From assembly GCA_022509205.1 (NCBI GenBank), contig JAFLTR010000002.1:65623-119578 (forward strand): 53,956 bases of DNA, in the 5' to 3' direction. The DNA comes from Muribaculaceae bacterium. Lineage in GTDB: Bacteria; Bacteroidota; Bacteroidia; Bacteroidales; Muribaculaceae. Both the position numbers and the translations under genes were made by a program. Below, piece by piece: positions 25,115-33,255 of this stretch (position 1 is the stretch's first letter; each line of letters begins with the position of its first letter). A model generated the notes under the pieces. It saw nothing but the letters and a program-made list of their open reading frames with translations. It had not been told where the DNA came from and searched no databases.

Positions 25115-26293
25115 TTAAATTGTAACTTCATCCTCTGTTGTCGTCACATTATTATCCGGATTTTGATGCCGGGACTCATCCCTTTCTGTCGGGACTGTTT
25201 CCATTAATATCACATCTCTTCTCATTGGCATTCCTGACTCCCCGACTATGTATTGCATCGGTATAGTTTTCTTTAGCCATGTGTAGAAACGTGCATCAAG
25301 ATTTGCATATCTATAGTATTCCCAATATTCCTCGCCGTCATCATTAAGAGGGGAATTGAGATCGAAATCAGCACCGTTTATCACAATATATCTCGGGGCA
25401 CGTTTCGGGAATCCGTAAGGAAGCATGATTTTCAAATCTCCATTAAACATTGCAATAAGAGGTTCGCCAGAATCCTGTATCTCTGCCTGTGGATTAGCAT
25501 CTTTCATTATCAGTTCAGCAGTCTTCAGGAATTGTTTCATGGTTTCCACATTCTCTACTTTTTCGGTTAACCAGTGTTGCCGGTACTGAGGTTCTGAAGG
25601 GAGTTCCTGTTGCGTTGGAGATGTCATAAACATTTCCCCATGGGAAGCTTGAGCCACTCTGGGGACATATAAGCGACCTTGAAACATTTGATTGATTACC
25701 GGACGGAAAGGACTTTCCATATCCACAACCTGCCAACGGGCATGGGAGTAATTGTCGCCCGTATTTTCATGGAAATTGAAAGCATTGACTGTGGTATGAG
25801 TCGGTGTGCAATTACCGATACACAGAAGCATTCTGGGGAATCCGGGTTGCCCCACTCCCCTTCTCATTGAGGCGACGTCTCCTCCGCTTGGATGGGCCAG
25901 AGATAATTGATGGTGGGAATGCCATTGACCAATATGCTGTAAACCGGTCTGATTACATATCTTTACTTCAACATTATCGACATATTCCGGATCTTGCACA
26001 AAGGCAGTGGAATGATGCCTTGCGTTGGGACCCGGTCCAACGACATATAGCACTACAGGAGTGCCCAATTGTGTCCAGAATCCGAACAGTTCCCCTCCTG
26101 TCTCGATGTTGGGGAAATCGAGTATGCAGCGTGACATGAAATCCAGTTCACTTTTGTAAATAATAGCCTTAGGAGATGGATAGTTAATATCTTCTTTAAG
26201 GTTTTCTGATTGGCTACGGTTATCAAAAGGACTTCCGTTGCGTTCCTCCCTGGAATATCTGTCGGAATTTTTGTTTCGGTTGAAAAATGACAT
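25115..26293 (-). CDS. JAMM/JAB-domain metalloprotease with C-terminal extra domain (deubiquitinase-like)
   Basis: A 392-residue protein. A disordered Arg/Asn/Ser-rich head (1-38) precedes a JAB/MPN+ domain (about 42-190). The zinc motif is complete: Glu68 in E-T-G-G-E-L-F-G, then H-S-H (125-127) and S-G-G-D (136-139), giving HxH-x8-SxxD. Enzymes of this type remove ubiquitin-like proteins by cutting the isopeptide bond or trim Ubl precursors. Residues about 240-345 form a second domain with G-D-L-K-I-M-L-P-Y-G-F-P-K-R-A-P, reminiscent of the UBC/RWD fold, that could bind the Ubl or E2. It is the first gene of the minus-strand run and has its own promoter. Confidence 0.87.
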   Translation of the reverse strand: MSFFNRNKNSDRYSREERNGSPFDNRSQSENLKEDINYPSPKAIIYKSELDFMSRCILDFPNIETGGELFGFWTQLGTPVVLYVVGPGPNARHHSTAFVQDPEYVDNVEVKICNQTGLQHIGQWHSHHQLSLAHPSGGDVASMRRGVGQPGFPRMLLCIGNCTPTHTTVNAFNFHENTGDNYSHARWQVVDMESPFRPVINQMFQGRLYVPRVAQASHGEMFMTSPTQQELPSEPQYRQHWLTEKVENVETMKQFLKTAELIMKDANPQAEIQDSGEPLIAMFNGDLKIMLPYGFPKRAPRYIVINGADFDLNSPLNDDGEEYWEYYRYANLDARFYTWLKKTIPMQYIVGESGMPMRRDVILMETVPTERDESRHQNPDNNVTTTEDEVTI

Positions 26294-26321
26294 AATAAAA
26301 CCGGATAATCACTAACTATTA

Positions 26322-26352
26322 CAAAAGTATAAAAAAATTTCACATCTTCCAA
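26322..26352 (-). promoter_or_regulatory. Promoter of the JAMM-E2-E1-Clp run
   Basis: On the minus strand TTGG (26352-26349), 19 bases, then TACTTTTG (26329-26322): a near-consensus Bacteroidota housekeeping promoter, ending 29 bases before the JAMM start. Confidence 0.75.
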
Positions 26353-26558
26353 GAAACCATTTTTATATGATTGACATATTATTCAAAATCCTAATTTCAC
26401 AATTAGATTATGTAATGGCCGGAGAGTCCTATTTTAATTAAACAAGGTAGAAATACAGTAAGGGCTCAACTTATTCAGTTTTTATGTGTTAAAATATTGA
26501 AGGGCTTTTTATAGTTCATTCACTTCTTAATTAACAACATTTATTAAAACTAAACAAT

Positions 26559-26810
26559 ATGGAAACAGCAGACAGATTAAGGCTTGAAAATCAAGTGACA
26601 GTAACAATAATAGGACCGGATGGCACGACTCTTTATTCTGCTAAAGGAAAAGGTTTTCACAACATTGAAGAGGCAATCAATGCGGCTATTAATGACGCCA
26701 ATTTAGAGGTTAACCCTGAAAATTGCGTATTTGATGTAAGTAACGATTCTACAGATGTGTCACATCGCTATCGCATTAATGCACACGGTCATCTGAAACT
26801 GATAGTATAA
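26559..26810 (+). CDS. Predicted ubiquitin-like beta-grasp protein (83 aa)
   Basis: An 83-residue protein divergent from the JAMM-E2-E1 run. The predicted order is strand (V-T-V-T-I-I-G), turn (P-D-G-T), strand (T-L-Y-S-A), helix (N-I-E-E-A-I-N-A-A-I-N-D-A, 35-47), strand (C-V-F-D-V) and a final hairpin (Y-R-I-N, then H-L-K-L-I-V). This is the beta-beta-alpha-beta-beta pattern of ubiquitin-like folds. The chain ends at the last strand: there is no LRLRGG-like tail and the final residue is Val. Gly77 is the only Gly near the end. It could be the system's modifier, a non-covalent Ubl, or another small beta-grasp protein. No clear promoter is seen in its 265-base upstream region. Confidence 0.65.
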   Translation: METADRLRLENQVTVTIIGPDGTTLYSAKGKGFHNIEEAINAAINDANLEVNPENCVFDVSNDSTDVSHRYRINAHGHLKLIV

Positions 26811-26842
26811 CCGTCATATTCATGTTTCCCGGGTATGATTCC

Positions 26843-26881
26843 AAAAGAGACAACTCATATTAAATGGATTGTCTCTTTTTT
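26843..26881. terminator. Bidirectional terminator between Ubl and DUF1893 genes
   Basis: AAAAGAGACAA pairs with TTGTCTCTTTT and is followed by more T on the plus side, with an A-run giving T's on the minus side. This is a classic two-way intrinsic terminator between converging genes. Confidence 0.85.
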
Positions 26882-26934
26882 GCTTCGTTCCTGTGGGGGA
26901 CCTTGAACTGCATCAATATTTTTATTTTCGCTGA

Positions 26935-27360
26935 TTATATAATAGAGAAAAACATTGAGATTTTTTCATGAATATCTTTCGGGTCACTACATGAAATTGA
27001 AAGCATCTCAATCGGGCATACACCATCTTTTGTCTTATTTTCTATAAAAGGCACTTTTTCTTCATAACGAAATTTTATATCTGTTGTGGTTAAAAGCGCA
27101 ACCGCGTGTTCACTTATTATATCCGCATATATCTCTTTTACTTCACCCAATATAATCAAGGCAGCTGCTCCTTTGCCTACAACTTTATCAAAAATAACGG
27201 AACCCTTTAAAAGCCCCGGATTTTCCTTAAGAAGGGTCATCAAAGCACGAACTCCTGGGAGACAAAACCTATATGCATCTTCTCCCTTTATTATTATACA
27301 GTTACTTTTCCCCTCCTTAAGTTCTGCGACAAGTTCTTCATACCTTCCCTTATCCATCAT
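26935..27360 (-). CDS. DUF1893 family protein
   Basis: A 141-residue protein matching DUF1893, a family placed in the cytidine-deaminase-like fold. Recognisable parts are the Y-R-F-C-L-P-G-V-R-A-L-M segment, the K-V-V-G-K-G-A-A-A-L core and the L-L-T-T-T-D-I strand. The function is unknown. Its start overlaps the aldo/keto reductase stop (ATGA), so it is translationally coupled to that gene, and it closes the three-gene redox operon. Confidence 0.88.
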   Translation of the reverse strand: MMDKGRYEELVAELKEGKSNCIIIKGEDAYRFCLPGVRALMTLLKENPGLLKGSVIFDKVVGKGAAALIILGEVKEIYADIISEHAVALLTTTDIKFRYEEKVPFIENKTKDGVCPIEMLSISCSDPKDIHEKISMFFSII

Positions 27361-28766
27361 ACTTTAATGTCCCGATTTTGTTTCACCTGTTCCACAAAAG
27401 CATCTATAGCTCTTAGTCGTTCAGGTATCTTTATATTTTGAGGACAATGAGGAGTACATTGTCCACACCCTATGCAATGACTCGCCTGCCTGAGTTTAGG
27501 CACACTTCGGTCATATCCCACAAGAAAAGCCTTCCTTGCCTTGGCGTAGTTCGCATCCTGTCGGTTAGAGGGTATTGTGCCTTGATTGACACATTTATTG
27601 TAATGTAATAATATAGCTGGGATATCAATTCCATAGGGACAAGGCATACAGTATTTACAATCATTACAAGCAATCGTAGGATATTGAACCATCAAATCCG
27701 CTGTATCATATAAATATTTTAAATCATTTTCATCTAAAGGTTTCAAAGGACAATAAGAAATAAGATTGTCCTCAAGGTGTTCCATATAAGTCATTCCACT
27801 TAACACCGTAAGTACGTTAGGGAATGTGCCTGCATACCTGAAGGCCCAAGAAGCAACACTTCTTTCAGGTTCTTTTTCTTTCAGACGAGCCACAATATGG
27901 TCGGGCACATTTGAAAGCCTCCCTCCTAATAATGGTTCCATTATAACCGCCGGGATATTTCTTTTCTCAAGTTCCGAATATAAATATTCCGCGTCAGTGT
28001 TTCTGGGATTAATCTCTTTGGCATGCTGCCAATCAAGATAATTCATCTGTATCTGTACAAAGTCCCAATTATACTTATCCTGATTGGCCAACAAATAATC
28101 AAATACTTTCACATCACCATGATAGGAAAACCCCAGATTTCGTATCTTACCTTTTTTTCTTTCCTCCAAAAGAAAATCCAATACACCATTGTCTATATAT
28201 CTGTGGTTGAATTCCTCCAGACCGTCACTACCCATACCTACGCCATGGAGTAAAAGATAGTCTATATAGTCAACCTGAAGGTTTTTAAAGGAATTGTGAT
28301 ACATTTCCAAAGACTTCTCTCGGCTCCAAGTCTGAGGTGAGAAATTGGATAACTTTGTAGCAATAAAATATTTATTGCGAGGGTGACGACTCAGAGCTAT
28401 CCCGGTTGCAGTTTCGGATAAACCTCGACAGTAAGCCGGAGAGGTGTCGAAATAGTTTACACCATGCTCAATGGCATAATCAACAAGTTGATTGACTGCC
28501 TCCTGGTCTATTTCCGCCGGTGCTCCCTCCGGAGTATCCTTGAATGGCCATCGCATGCATCCATACCCGAGCAAAGAAACCTTGTCTCCTGTGTTATGAT
28601 TAGTCCGATAAGTCATCTCTCCGGGTTGCTTTTGTCCCCCTTTAGCTTCATTTTGTGAAAGGTTCTTACTTGCCTTCTCACATCCTGCAAAAGTAAATCC
28701 GACAACCGAGACACCTAACCCCAATCTTTTAAGAAATCCTCTTCTATCTATATTCTCTTTATTCAT
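27357..28766 (-). CDS. Aldo/keto reductase with Tat signal and 4Fe-4S clusters
   Basis: A 469-residue exported redox enzyme. A twin-arginine signal R-R-G-F-L-K-R (8-14) and hydrophobic stretch ending at a lipobox-like A-G-C (29) are followed by an aldo/keto reductase barrel (catalytic Y-F-D-T-S-P-A-Y, A-T-K-L-S and L-L-L-H-G-V). The C-terminal ferredoxin domain carries C-x2-C-x2-C-x3-C type motifs (C-N-D-C-K-Y-C-M-P-C-P and C-I-G-C-G-Q-C-T-P-H-C-P). It lies 34 bases after the polyferredoxin gene, which probably supplies or takes its electrons. The carbonyl substrate is unknown. Confidence 0.9.
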   Translation of the reverse strand: MNKENIDRRGFLKRLGLGVSVVGFTFAGCEKASKNLSQNEAKGGQKQPGEMTYRTNHNTGDKVSLLGYGCMRWPFKDTPEGAPAEIDQEAVNQLVDYAIEHGVNYFDTSPAYCRGLSETATGIALSRHPRNKYFIATKLSNFSPQTWSREKSLEMYHNSFKNLQVDYIDYLLLHGVGMGSDGLEEFNHRYIDNGVLDFLLEERKKGKIRNLGFSYHGDVKVFDYLLANQDKYNWDFVQIQMNYLDWQHAKEINPRNTDAEYLYSELEKRNIPAVIMEPLLGGRLSNVPDHIVARLKEKEPERSVASWAFRYAGTFPNVLTVLSGMTYMEHLEDNLISYCPLKPLDENDLKYLYDTADLMVQYPTIACNDCKYCMPCPYGIDIPAILLHYNKCVNQGTIPSNRQDANYAKARKAFLVGYDRSVPKLRQASHCIGCGQCTPHCPQNIKIPERLRAIDAFVEQVKQNRDIKV

Positions 28767-28800
28767 CAGAAATTATAAAACTAAAATGACAACAACCAAA

Positions 28801-30309
28801 CTACACTAAGCGGTGTCTTTCATTCCCTTCTACGTAGATGGCACTGAAAGGTCTTGAGGGACAAAGATGTTCACAAGCCCCACAACCGATACATTTCTCG
28901 GTATCTACGGCGGGTATCTTCAAAGATTCCTCATCTCCGGAGAATGATGCTACCATCTGGATTGCTCCAACCGGACAATGCCTTTCACAATTGCCACATG
29001 AAACACCATCTGTCAATGGTATGCAATTCTCACTAATCCATTGAGCTCTTCCTATCTGGATGGATGATTTCTCTGCAATGTCTATTTTCTGTATCGCTCC
29101 AGTGGGGCAAACTTCGGAACATTTGGTACATTCAGGACGGCAATAGCCTCTCTCGTATGAAGCCACGGGATGCATGAAGTTAGAAAGATTGCCTGACGGT
29201 CTTAATACATGGTTTGGACATACTGTCACACACAACTGACAACCTGTGCATCTGGAAGCTATGTTTACATGACTCTTGGATCCGGGTGGCGAAATATGTT
29301 TGTTTCTTTTTGGTATTTTCTTGTCTTCAATGACAGCAAGTCCCCCGTCAACCGTCTTTTCTGCTGCATTCATCAAAGCAGCCCCTCCCATAAATGCCAT
29401 CAGTCCTAAGAAATTCCTTTTGGAAGAATCATTTACCGGACCCTTTTGAAGAGTTATAGTCTCAACGGCCGGAGTGACAACTTCGACCTTTTCTCGCTTG
29501 TAGGTATATTTGATAGCACTCTTATGGCATTTGCCAATACAATCCATACAGCTCACGCATCTTGAATAATCTATACTATGGGCCTTGCTATCGATACAGG
29601 CAGCCTTACAGTTCTTGGCACATAAACCACAGCTGTTACATTTTGCAATATCTATAGAGGGTCTGTAAATTGAGAATCTTGAAAGGAACCCTAAGAATGT
29701 ACCCACGGGACAGATGGAATTACAATAAGTCCGGCCATTTCTCCATGCAAGGATACCTATTGTTACAAGGGTTATGACTGAAGTTGCGAACAATACCCAA
29801 CTCTTTATCCAAAGTTCCCTTGAATAGAACGTATAGCTCTGCATTCTTTCGGAGACATCGGCGAGTAAATTGTTCCCCCAGATCCATACAGGACTGAAAA
29901 GACTATGCACAATCCTTCCAAAAGAACTGTAAGGGGCTAACATTCCTACGATTGAACCGATTCCGAAAATTACGGCCAATATCATCACTCCGAAAAGCGT
30001 ATATCGCCATATATTACGTGCAGGAGAATAACTGTATCTGTTCTTCTTACTCCATTTACCGAACTTGGCGAAGATATCCTGCAAAACTCCCAAAGGGCAT
30101 ATAACAGAGCAATAAATCCTCCCGAACAGCAGTGTCATTGCTATCAATCCGACAATAACAGCCACATTTAAGGCAAAAACTGCCGGAAGAAACTGAACCT
30201 TAGCTATCCAACCGAACCATATATGGATCGTTCCTGTAAAATCCAAAAAGAGTAAAGTAGCTCCAATGAAAAAGATCAGTGCTAATGTAATCCTTATGTT
30301 TCGTAGCAT
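28801..30309 (-). CDS. Membrane polyferredoxin, NapH/CcoG-like
   Basis: A 502-residue membrane iron-sulfur protein. Hydrophobic helices lie at about 5-25, 40-63, 105-127 and 168-187, with two membrane-side C-x3-C-P motifs (Y-C-S-V-I-C-P and Y-C-N-S-I-C-P) as in NapH/CcoG. Several 4Fe-4S ferredoxin motifs follow, six Cys clusters in all (for example C-N-S-C-G-L-C-A-K-N-C, C-T-G-C-Q-L-C and C-I-G-C-G-A-C-E-H-L-C). An internal R-N-F-L-G-L-M-A-F segment before the second ferredoxin block could be a further helix. It is likely an electron conduit for the exported reductase encoded next. Confidence 0.88.
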   Translation of the reverse strand: MLRNIRITLALIFFIGATLLFLDFTGTIHIWFGWIAKVQFLPAVFALNVAVIVGLIAMTLLFGRIYCSVICPLGVLQDIFAKFGKWSKKNRYSYSPARNIWRYTLFGVMILAVIFGIGSIVGMLAPYSSFGRIVHSLFSPVWIWGNNLLADVSERMQSYTFYSRELWIKSWVLFATSVITLVTIGILAWRNGRTYCNSICPVGTFLGFLSRFSIYRPSIDIAKCNSCGLCAKNCKAACIDSKAHSIDYSRCVSCMDCIGKCHKSAIKYTYKREKVEVVTPAVETITLQKGPVNDSSKRNFLGLMAFMGGAALMNAAEKTVDGGLAVIEDKKIPKRNKHISPPGSKSHVNIASRCTGCQLCVTVCPNHVLRPSGNLSNFMHPVASYERGYCRPECTKCSEVCPTGAIQKIDIAEKSSIQIGRAQWISENCIPLTDGVSCGNCERHCPVGAIQMVASFSGDEESLKIPAVDTEKCIGCGACEHLCPSRPFSAIYVEGNERHRLV

Positions 30310-30655
30310 TGAAATTGATGTATGGTTAGAATATCTGTTTATATATAAACGGATTAGAATATAATTTCTTATTTAACATTTTTTATTTTTTGTTTATTTA
30401 AGGAATAACATTATGAAGTTTTTTCATTATTTATGAAAGAGAGCTCCTTTCATGAAATCTTATATATATATTTCATCAAATTTATGCTTCTCTTGATGTC
30501 TGTTTCGATATAATAAGTTGTTGGCATGGCCTTATTAAATATTTTTTATACGTGCATAAAGGTAACTAAGGAGATATGTAAAAATGACTAATATGGAATT
30601 CAAAAATATTTGGTAATTTTACATCAATCTTCAATTTTATTGAATTTTTCATAGG
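30310..30655. other. AT-rich divergent intergenic region with two inverted repeats
   Basis: About 345 bases between the polyferredoxin and DUF389 genes. It holds a perfect 14-bp palindrome GTTTATATATAAAC (30337-30350), an imperfect inverted repeat TTATGAAAG/CTTTCATGAA (about 30430-30456), and a TAAATTTG -7 candidate on the minus strand (30484-30477). No open frame or RNA gene was seen. Confidence 0.5.
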
Positions 30656-32128
30656 ATGGCTTTACCTGATATTAATAGCACACCTTTAAACAATAGTAAC
30701 CCTCCTACCCCGTCACCAGGGAATCCTATTGGTTGGAAAGAAGATCTGGCGCAGAGACTCAAATCTTTCTGGAAAGATTTGTTATCTTACTTTAACGTAG
30801 CAGACGATCTCGAACCCCAACAGGATGTGGAGCAATCGATCCGCTCCGGTGTGGATTTTAAAGGCAGCCAATTGCTGGTGCTTATTTTTGCCATTTTCAT
30901 AGCATCGCTGGGGTTGAACACCGACAGCATTCCGGTTGTGATCGGCGCCATGTTGATTTCACCCTTGATGGGGCCCATTATAGGAATGGGTCTTGGTATC
31001 GGGATAGCCGATTACGCGTTGCTAAAACGAAGCTTCAAAAACATCTCAATGGCTGTGTTGGGGTCTCTTGCTGCTTCGGCCATTTACTTTCTGATTTCTC
31101 CCCAATATGAAGGCAGCAGTCAGTTATTGGCAAGAACTTCCCCCTCGATCTATGACGTATTTGTAGCACTGTTTGGCGGCGCTGCAGGTTTTGTTAGTAT
31201 CGCTTGCCGCAACAAAGGGCAGGTGATGCCCGGTGTAGCCATCGCTACATCCCTGATGCCTCCGCTATGTACAGCCGGTTACGGTATAGCCACCTGGCAG
31301 GGACATTTCTTCTGGGGAGCTTTATATCTATTCTTCACAAATATGATTTTCATCCTTTTCGCCACATGGATTGGAGTGAAGATACTGAAATACAAAGGAG
31401 TAGTTTATCAGAATAACGGACGTAACAAACGGGTGCAGACTTTTGTTACAGTAGTTGTGTTCTGCACTGTAGGAGTCAGTTGTTTCCTTACGGTTCAGAT
31501 GATCCGAAAGAATATATTTCTGGCAAAAGCACAGAACTTTGTAGAACAACAGATGGTATTTTCCAATACTCAGGTTTTGAGTCACAAAGAATATATCGAA
31601 AGCGGGAAGCATTATATCGATGTAACGCTTATCGGTAGCGCTCTCCCGAAAGATTCACTGCAACTGGCAATGATGAACAAACTTGACAGCGTGGGACTCG
31701 GAGGAACAATCCTGCAGATTAAACAAGGCTTCTCTGTCAATTCATTGTCATCGGGAACCTCATCTCCGGAAAAGAATTTTGCGGAATTTTATTCTATGGC
31801 TCAGCAAGAACTTCTCCAACGTCAAAGTGTGATAGATTCTTTAAAGGAAGTGATAAGTGGAAATAATCGTTTTAGTCAACAAAGTGCGGAGATAGTGCCC
31901 GAAGTCAAAGTACTTTTCCCATCTGTAAAAGATATGGCACTCTCTCAAATGGTTGTGACCTCTGTAGACTCTGTAAGACTTGACACTGTAAGTATGGTCT
32001 TTGTAAAGGCCAATAATTATCTTCCGGAAACAGAACGCAGGAAACTATTGGATTTCCTTCGTTTAAGATTTGACGACGAAAAACTTGGTCTGACCGTTAA
32101 TCCTATCAATTTCCCCTGGCCTCGATAG
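30656..32128 (+). CDS. DUF389 family membrane protein
   Basis: A 490-residue protein of the DUF389 (TIGR00341-type) family. A soluble Pro/Asn-rich head (1-60) is followed by about six hydrophobic helices (roughly 73-275) with the family motifs I-A-S-L-G-L-N-T-D-S, V-I-G-A-M-L-I-S-P-L-M-G-P-I and G-V-A-I-A-T-S-L-M-P-P-L-C-T. The C-terminal soluble part (about 290-490) is longer than in the smallest members. The function is unknown; transport has been suggested for the family. It stands alone between two intergenic regions. Confidence 0.88.
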   Translation: MALPDINSTPLNNSNPPTPSPGNPIGWKEDLAQRLKSFWKDLLSYFNVADDLEPQQDVEQSIRSGVDFKGSQLLVLIFAIFIASLGLNTDSIPVVIGAMLISPLMGPIIGMGLGIGIADYALLKRSFKNISMAVLGSLAASAIYFLISPQYEGSSQLLARTSPSIYDVFVALFGGAAGFVSIACRNKGQVMPGVAIATSLMPPLCTAGYGIATWQGHFFWGALYLFFTNMIFILFATWIGVKILKYKGVVYQNNGRNKRVQTFVTVVVFCTVGVSCFLTVQMIRKNIFLAKAQNFVEQQMVFSNTQVLSHKEYIESGKHYIDVTLIGSALPKDSLQLAMMNKLDSVGLGGTILQIKQGFSVNSLSSGTSSPEKNFAEFYSMAQQELLQRQSVIDSLKEVISGNNRFSQQSAEIVPEVKVLFPSVKDMALSQMVVTSVDSVRLDTVSMVFVKANNYLPETERRKLLDFLRLRFDDEKLGLTVNPINFPWPR

Positions 32129-32220
32129 TTGGAACACAAACGGACGTCATCTGAGTTTTAGCGGTAATCTTAAACCAAGAATTAACTTTCTTTTAGTCAT
32201 TGGAGGCATGAGTCTATATG

Positions 32221-32251
32221 TTGGGATTAGCAGCAGAATTCATTAACTTTG
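32221..32251 (+). promoter_or_regulatory. dapA promoter
   Basis: TTGG (32221-32224), 19 bases, then TAACTTTG (32244-32251): an excellent Bacteroidota promoter match, 19 bases before the ATG, so the leader should be very short. Confidence 0.8.
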
Positions 32252-32270
32252 CAAAAAATATTTCCCTGGT

Positions 32271-33155
32271 ATGTCGCAAGTTAATCTGAAAGGACTGGGA
32301 GTAGCGTTAGTGACGCCATTTCATCAAGACGAAACAATTGATTATTCATCTTTAAAGAAAGTCATTGATCATATAATTGAGGGAGGGTGTGACTATATAG
32401 TTGTTTTGGGGACCACAGCAGAAACTCCTACACTTTCACTGACAGAAAAGGAGAAGACGGCAGAGTTTGTTAAGAAAGAAGTAAACGGAAGAAAACCGCT
32501 TGTCATAGGTATCGGAGGGAATAACACCAAAGGTATATTGGACGATATACATAATAGAAACCTTGAGGGTTATTCTGCCATCCTTTCGGTGGCTCCATAT
32601 TATAATAAACCCACACAGGAAGGACTGTATTATCATTTTAAGGCTATAGCTGACAATTCTCCACTCCCTATTATCCTCTATAATGTGCCCGGACGCACCG
32701 GAGTGAACATTACATCAAACACTACACTCAGACTTGCCCTTGCATCTTCCAACATCATAGGTATAAAAGAAGCCTCCGGAAGATTGGATCAATGTCAAGA
32801 GATAATTAAGGGCTGTCCCAAGGGGTTCAGCCTTATTTCCGGTAATGACAACGACACTGCTGCAATCATGGCTATGGGAGGAGAAGGGGTTATTTCCGTA
32901 TTAGGTAATGCCCTTACAAAAGAGATGAAAAGACTTGTAAATCTTTGCCTCAACTCAAAATTCGAGGAGGCTGGAGAATTACAGAAAACCTTGCAACCAC
33001 TTATAGGCCATCTTTTTGAAGATGGAAATCCTGCAGGTGTGAAAAGTCTTTTATCAGAAATGGGTCTTTTAGAGAACTTTCTCAGATTGCCTCTTCTGCC
33101 GGTGAGCAATGGGGTTAAAGAGAAACTACACAGAGAATTCAAGAATTTTATTTAA
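32271..33155 (+). CDS. dapA: 4-hydroxy-tetrahydrodipicolinate synthase
   Basis: A 294-residue cytoplasmic enzyme that condenses pyruvate with aspartate semialdehyde in lysine and diaminopimelate synthesis. It has the DHDPS/NAL family length and motifs: G-V-A-L-V-T-P-F at the N-terminus, L-G-T-T-A-E-T-P-T-L (substrate loop), Y-N-V-P-G-R-T-G with the catalytic Tyr, and G-I-K-E-A-S-G with the Schiff-base Lys. Dap is needed for peptidoglycan, which fits the Mur and Ddl genes in the window, though it is not adjacent to them. A strong promoter stands just upstream. Confidence 0.96.
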   Translation: MSQVNLKGLGVALVTPFHQDETIDYSSLKKVIDHIIEGGCDYIVVLGTTAETPTLSLTEKEKTAEFVKKEVNGRKPLVIGIGGNNTKGILDDIHNRNLEGYSAILSVAPYYNKPTQEGLYYHFKAIADNSPLPIILYNVPGRTGVNITSNTTLRLALASSNIIGIKEASGRLDQCQEIIKGCPKGFSLISGNDNDTAAIMAMGGEGVISVLGNALTKEMKRLVNLCLNSKFEEAGELQKTLQPLIGHLFEDGNPAGVKSLLSEMGLLENFLRLPLLPVSNGVKEKLHREFKNFI

Positions 33156-33255
33156 AAAGTGCTTTCCATAATTTTATTAAGGCATGGTCTAAATCCTATA
33201 GTAACGATGAATTAATAGACCGGGTCGATTTTAAAATCCTAAAAAACTATATATA

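Noticed and set aside
20037..26810. PRTRC cassette (ParB-related, ThiF and JAB genes)
   Set aside because: ThiF and JAB are shared, but no ParB-related or other PRTRC protein is present, and E2-like and Clp genes are not part of that cassette.
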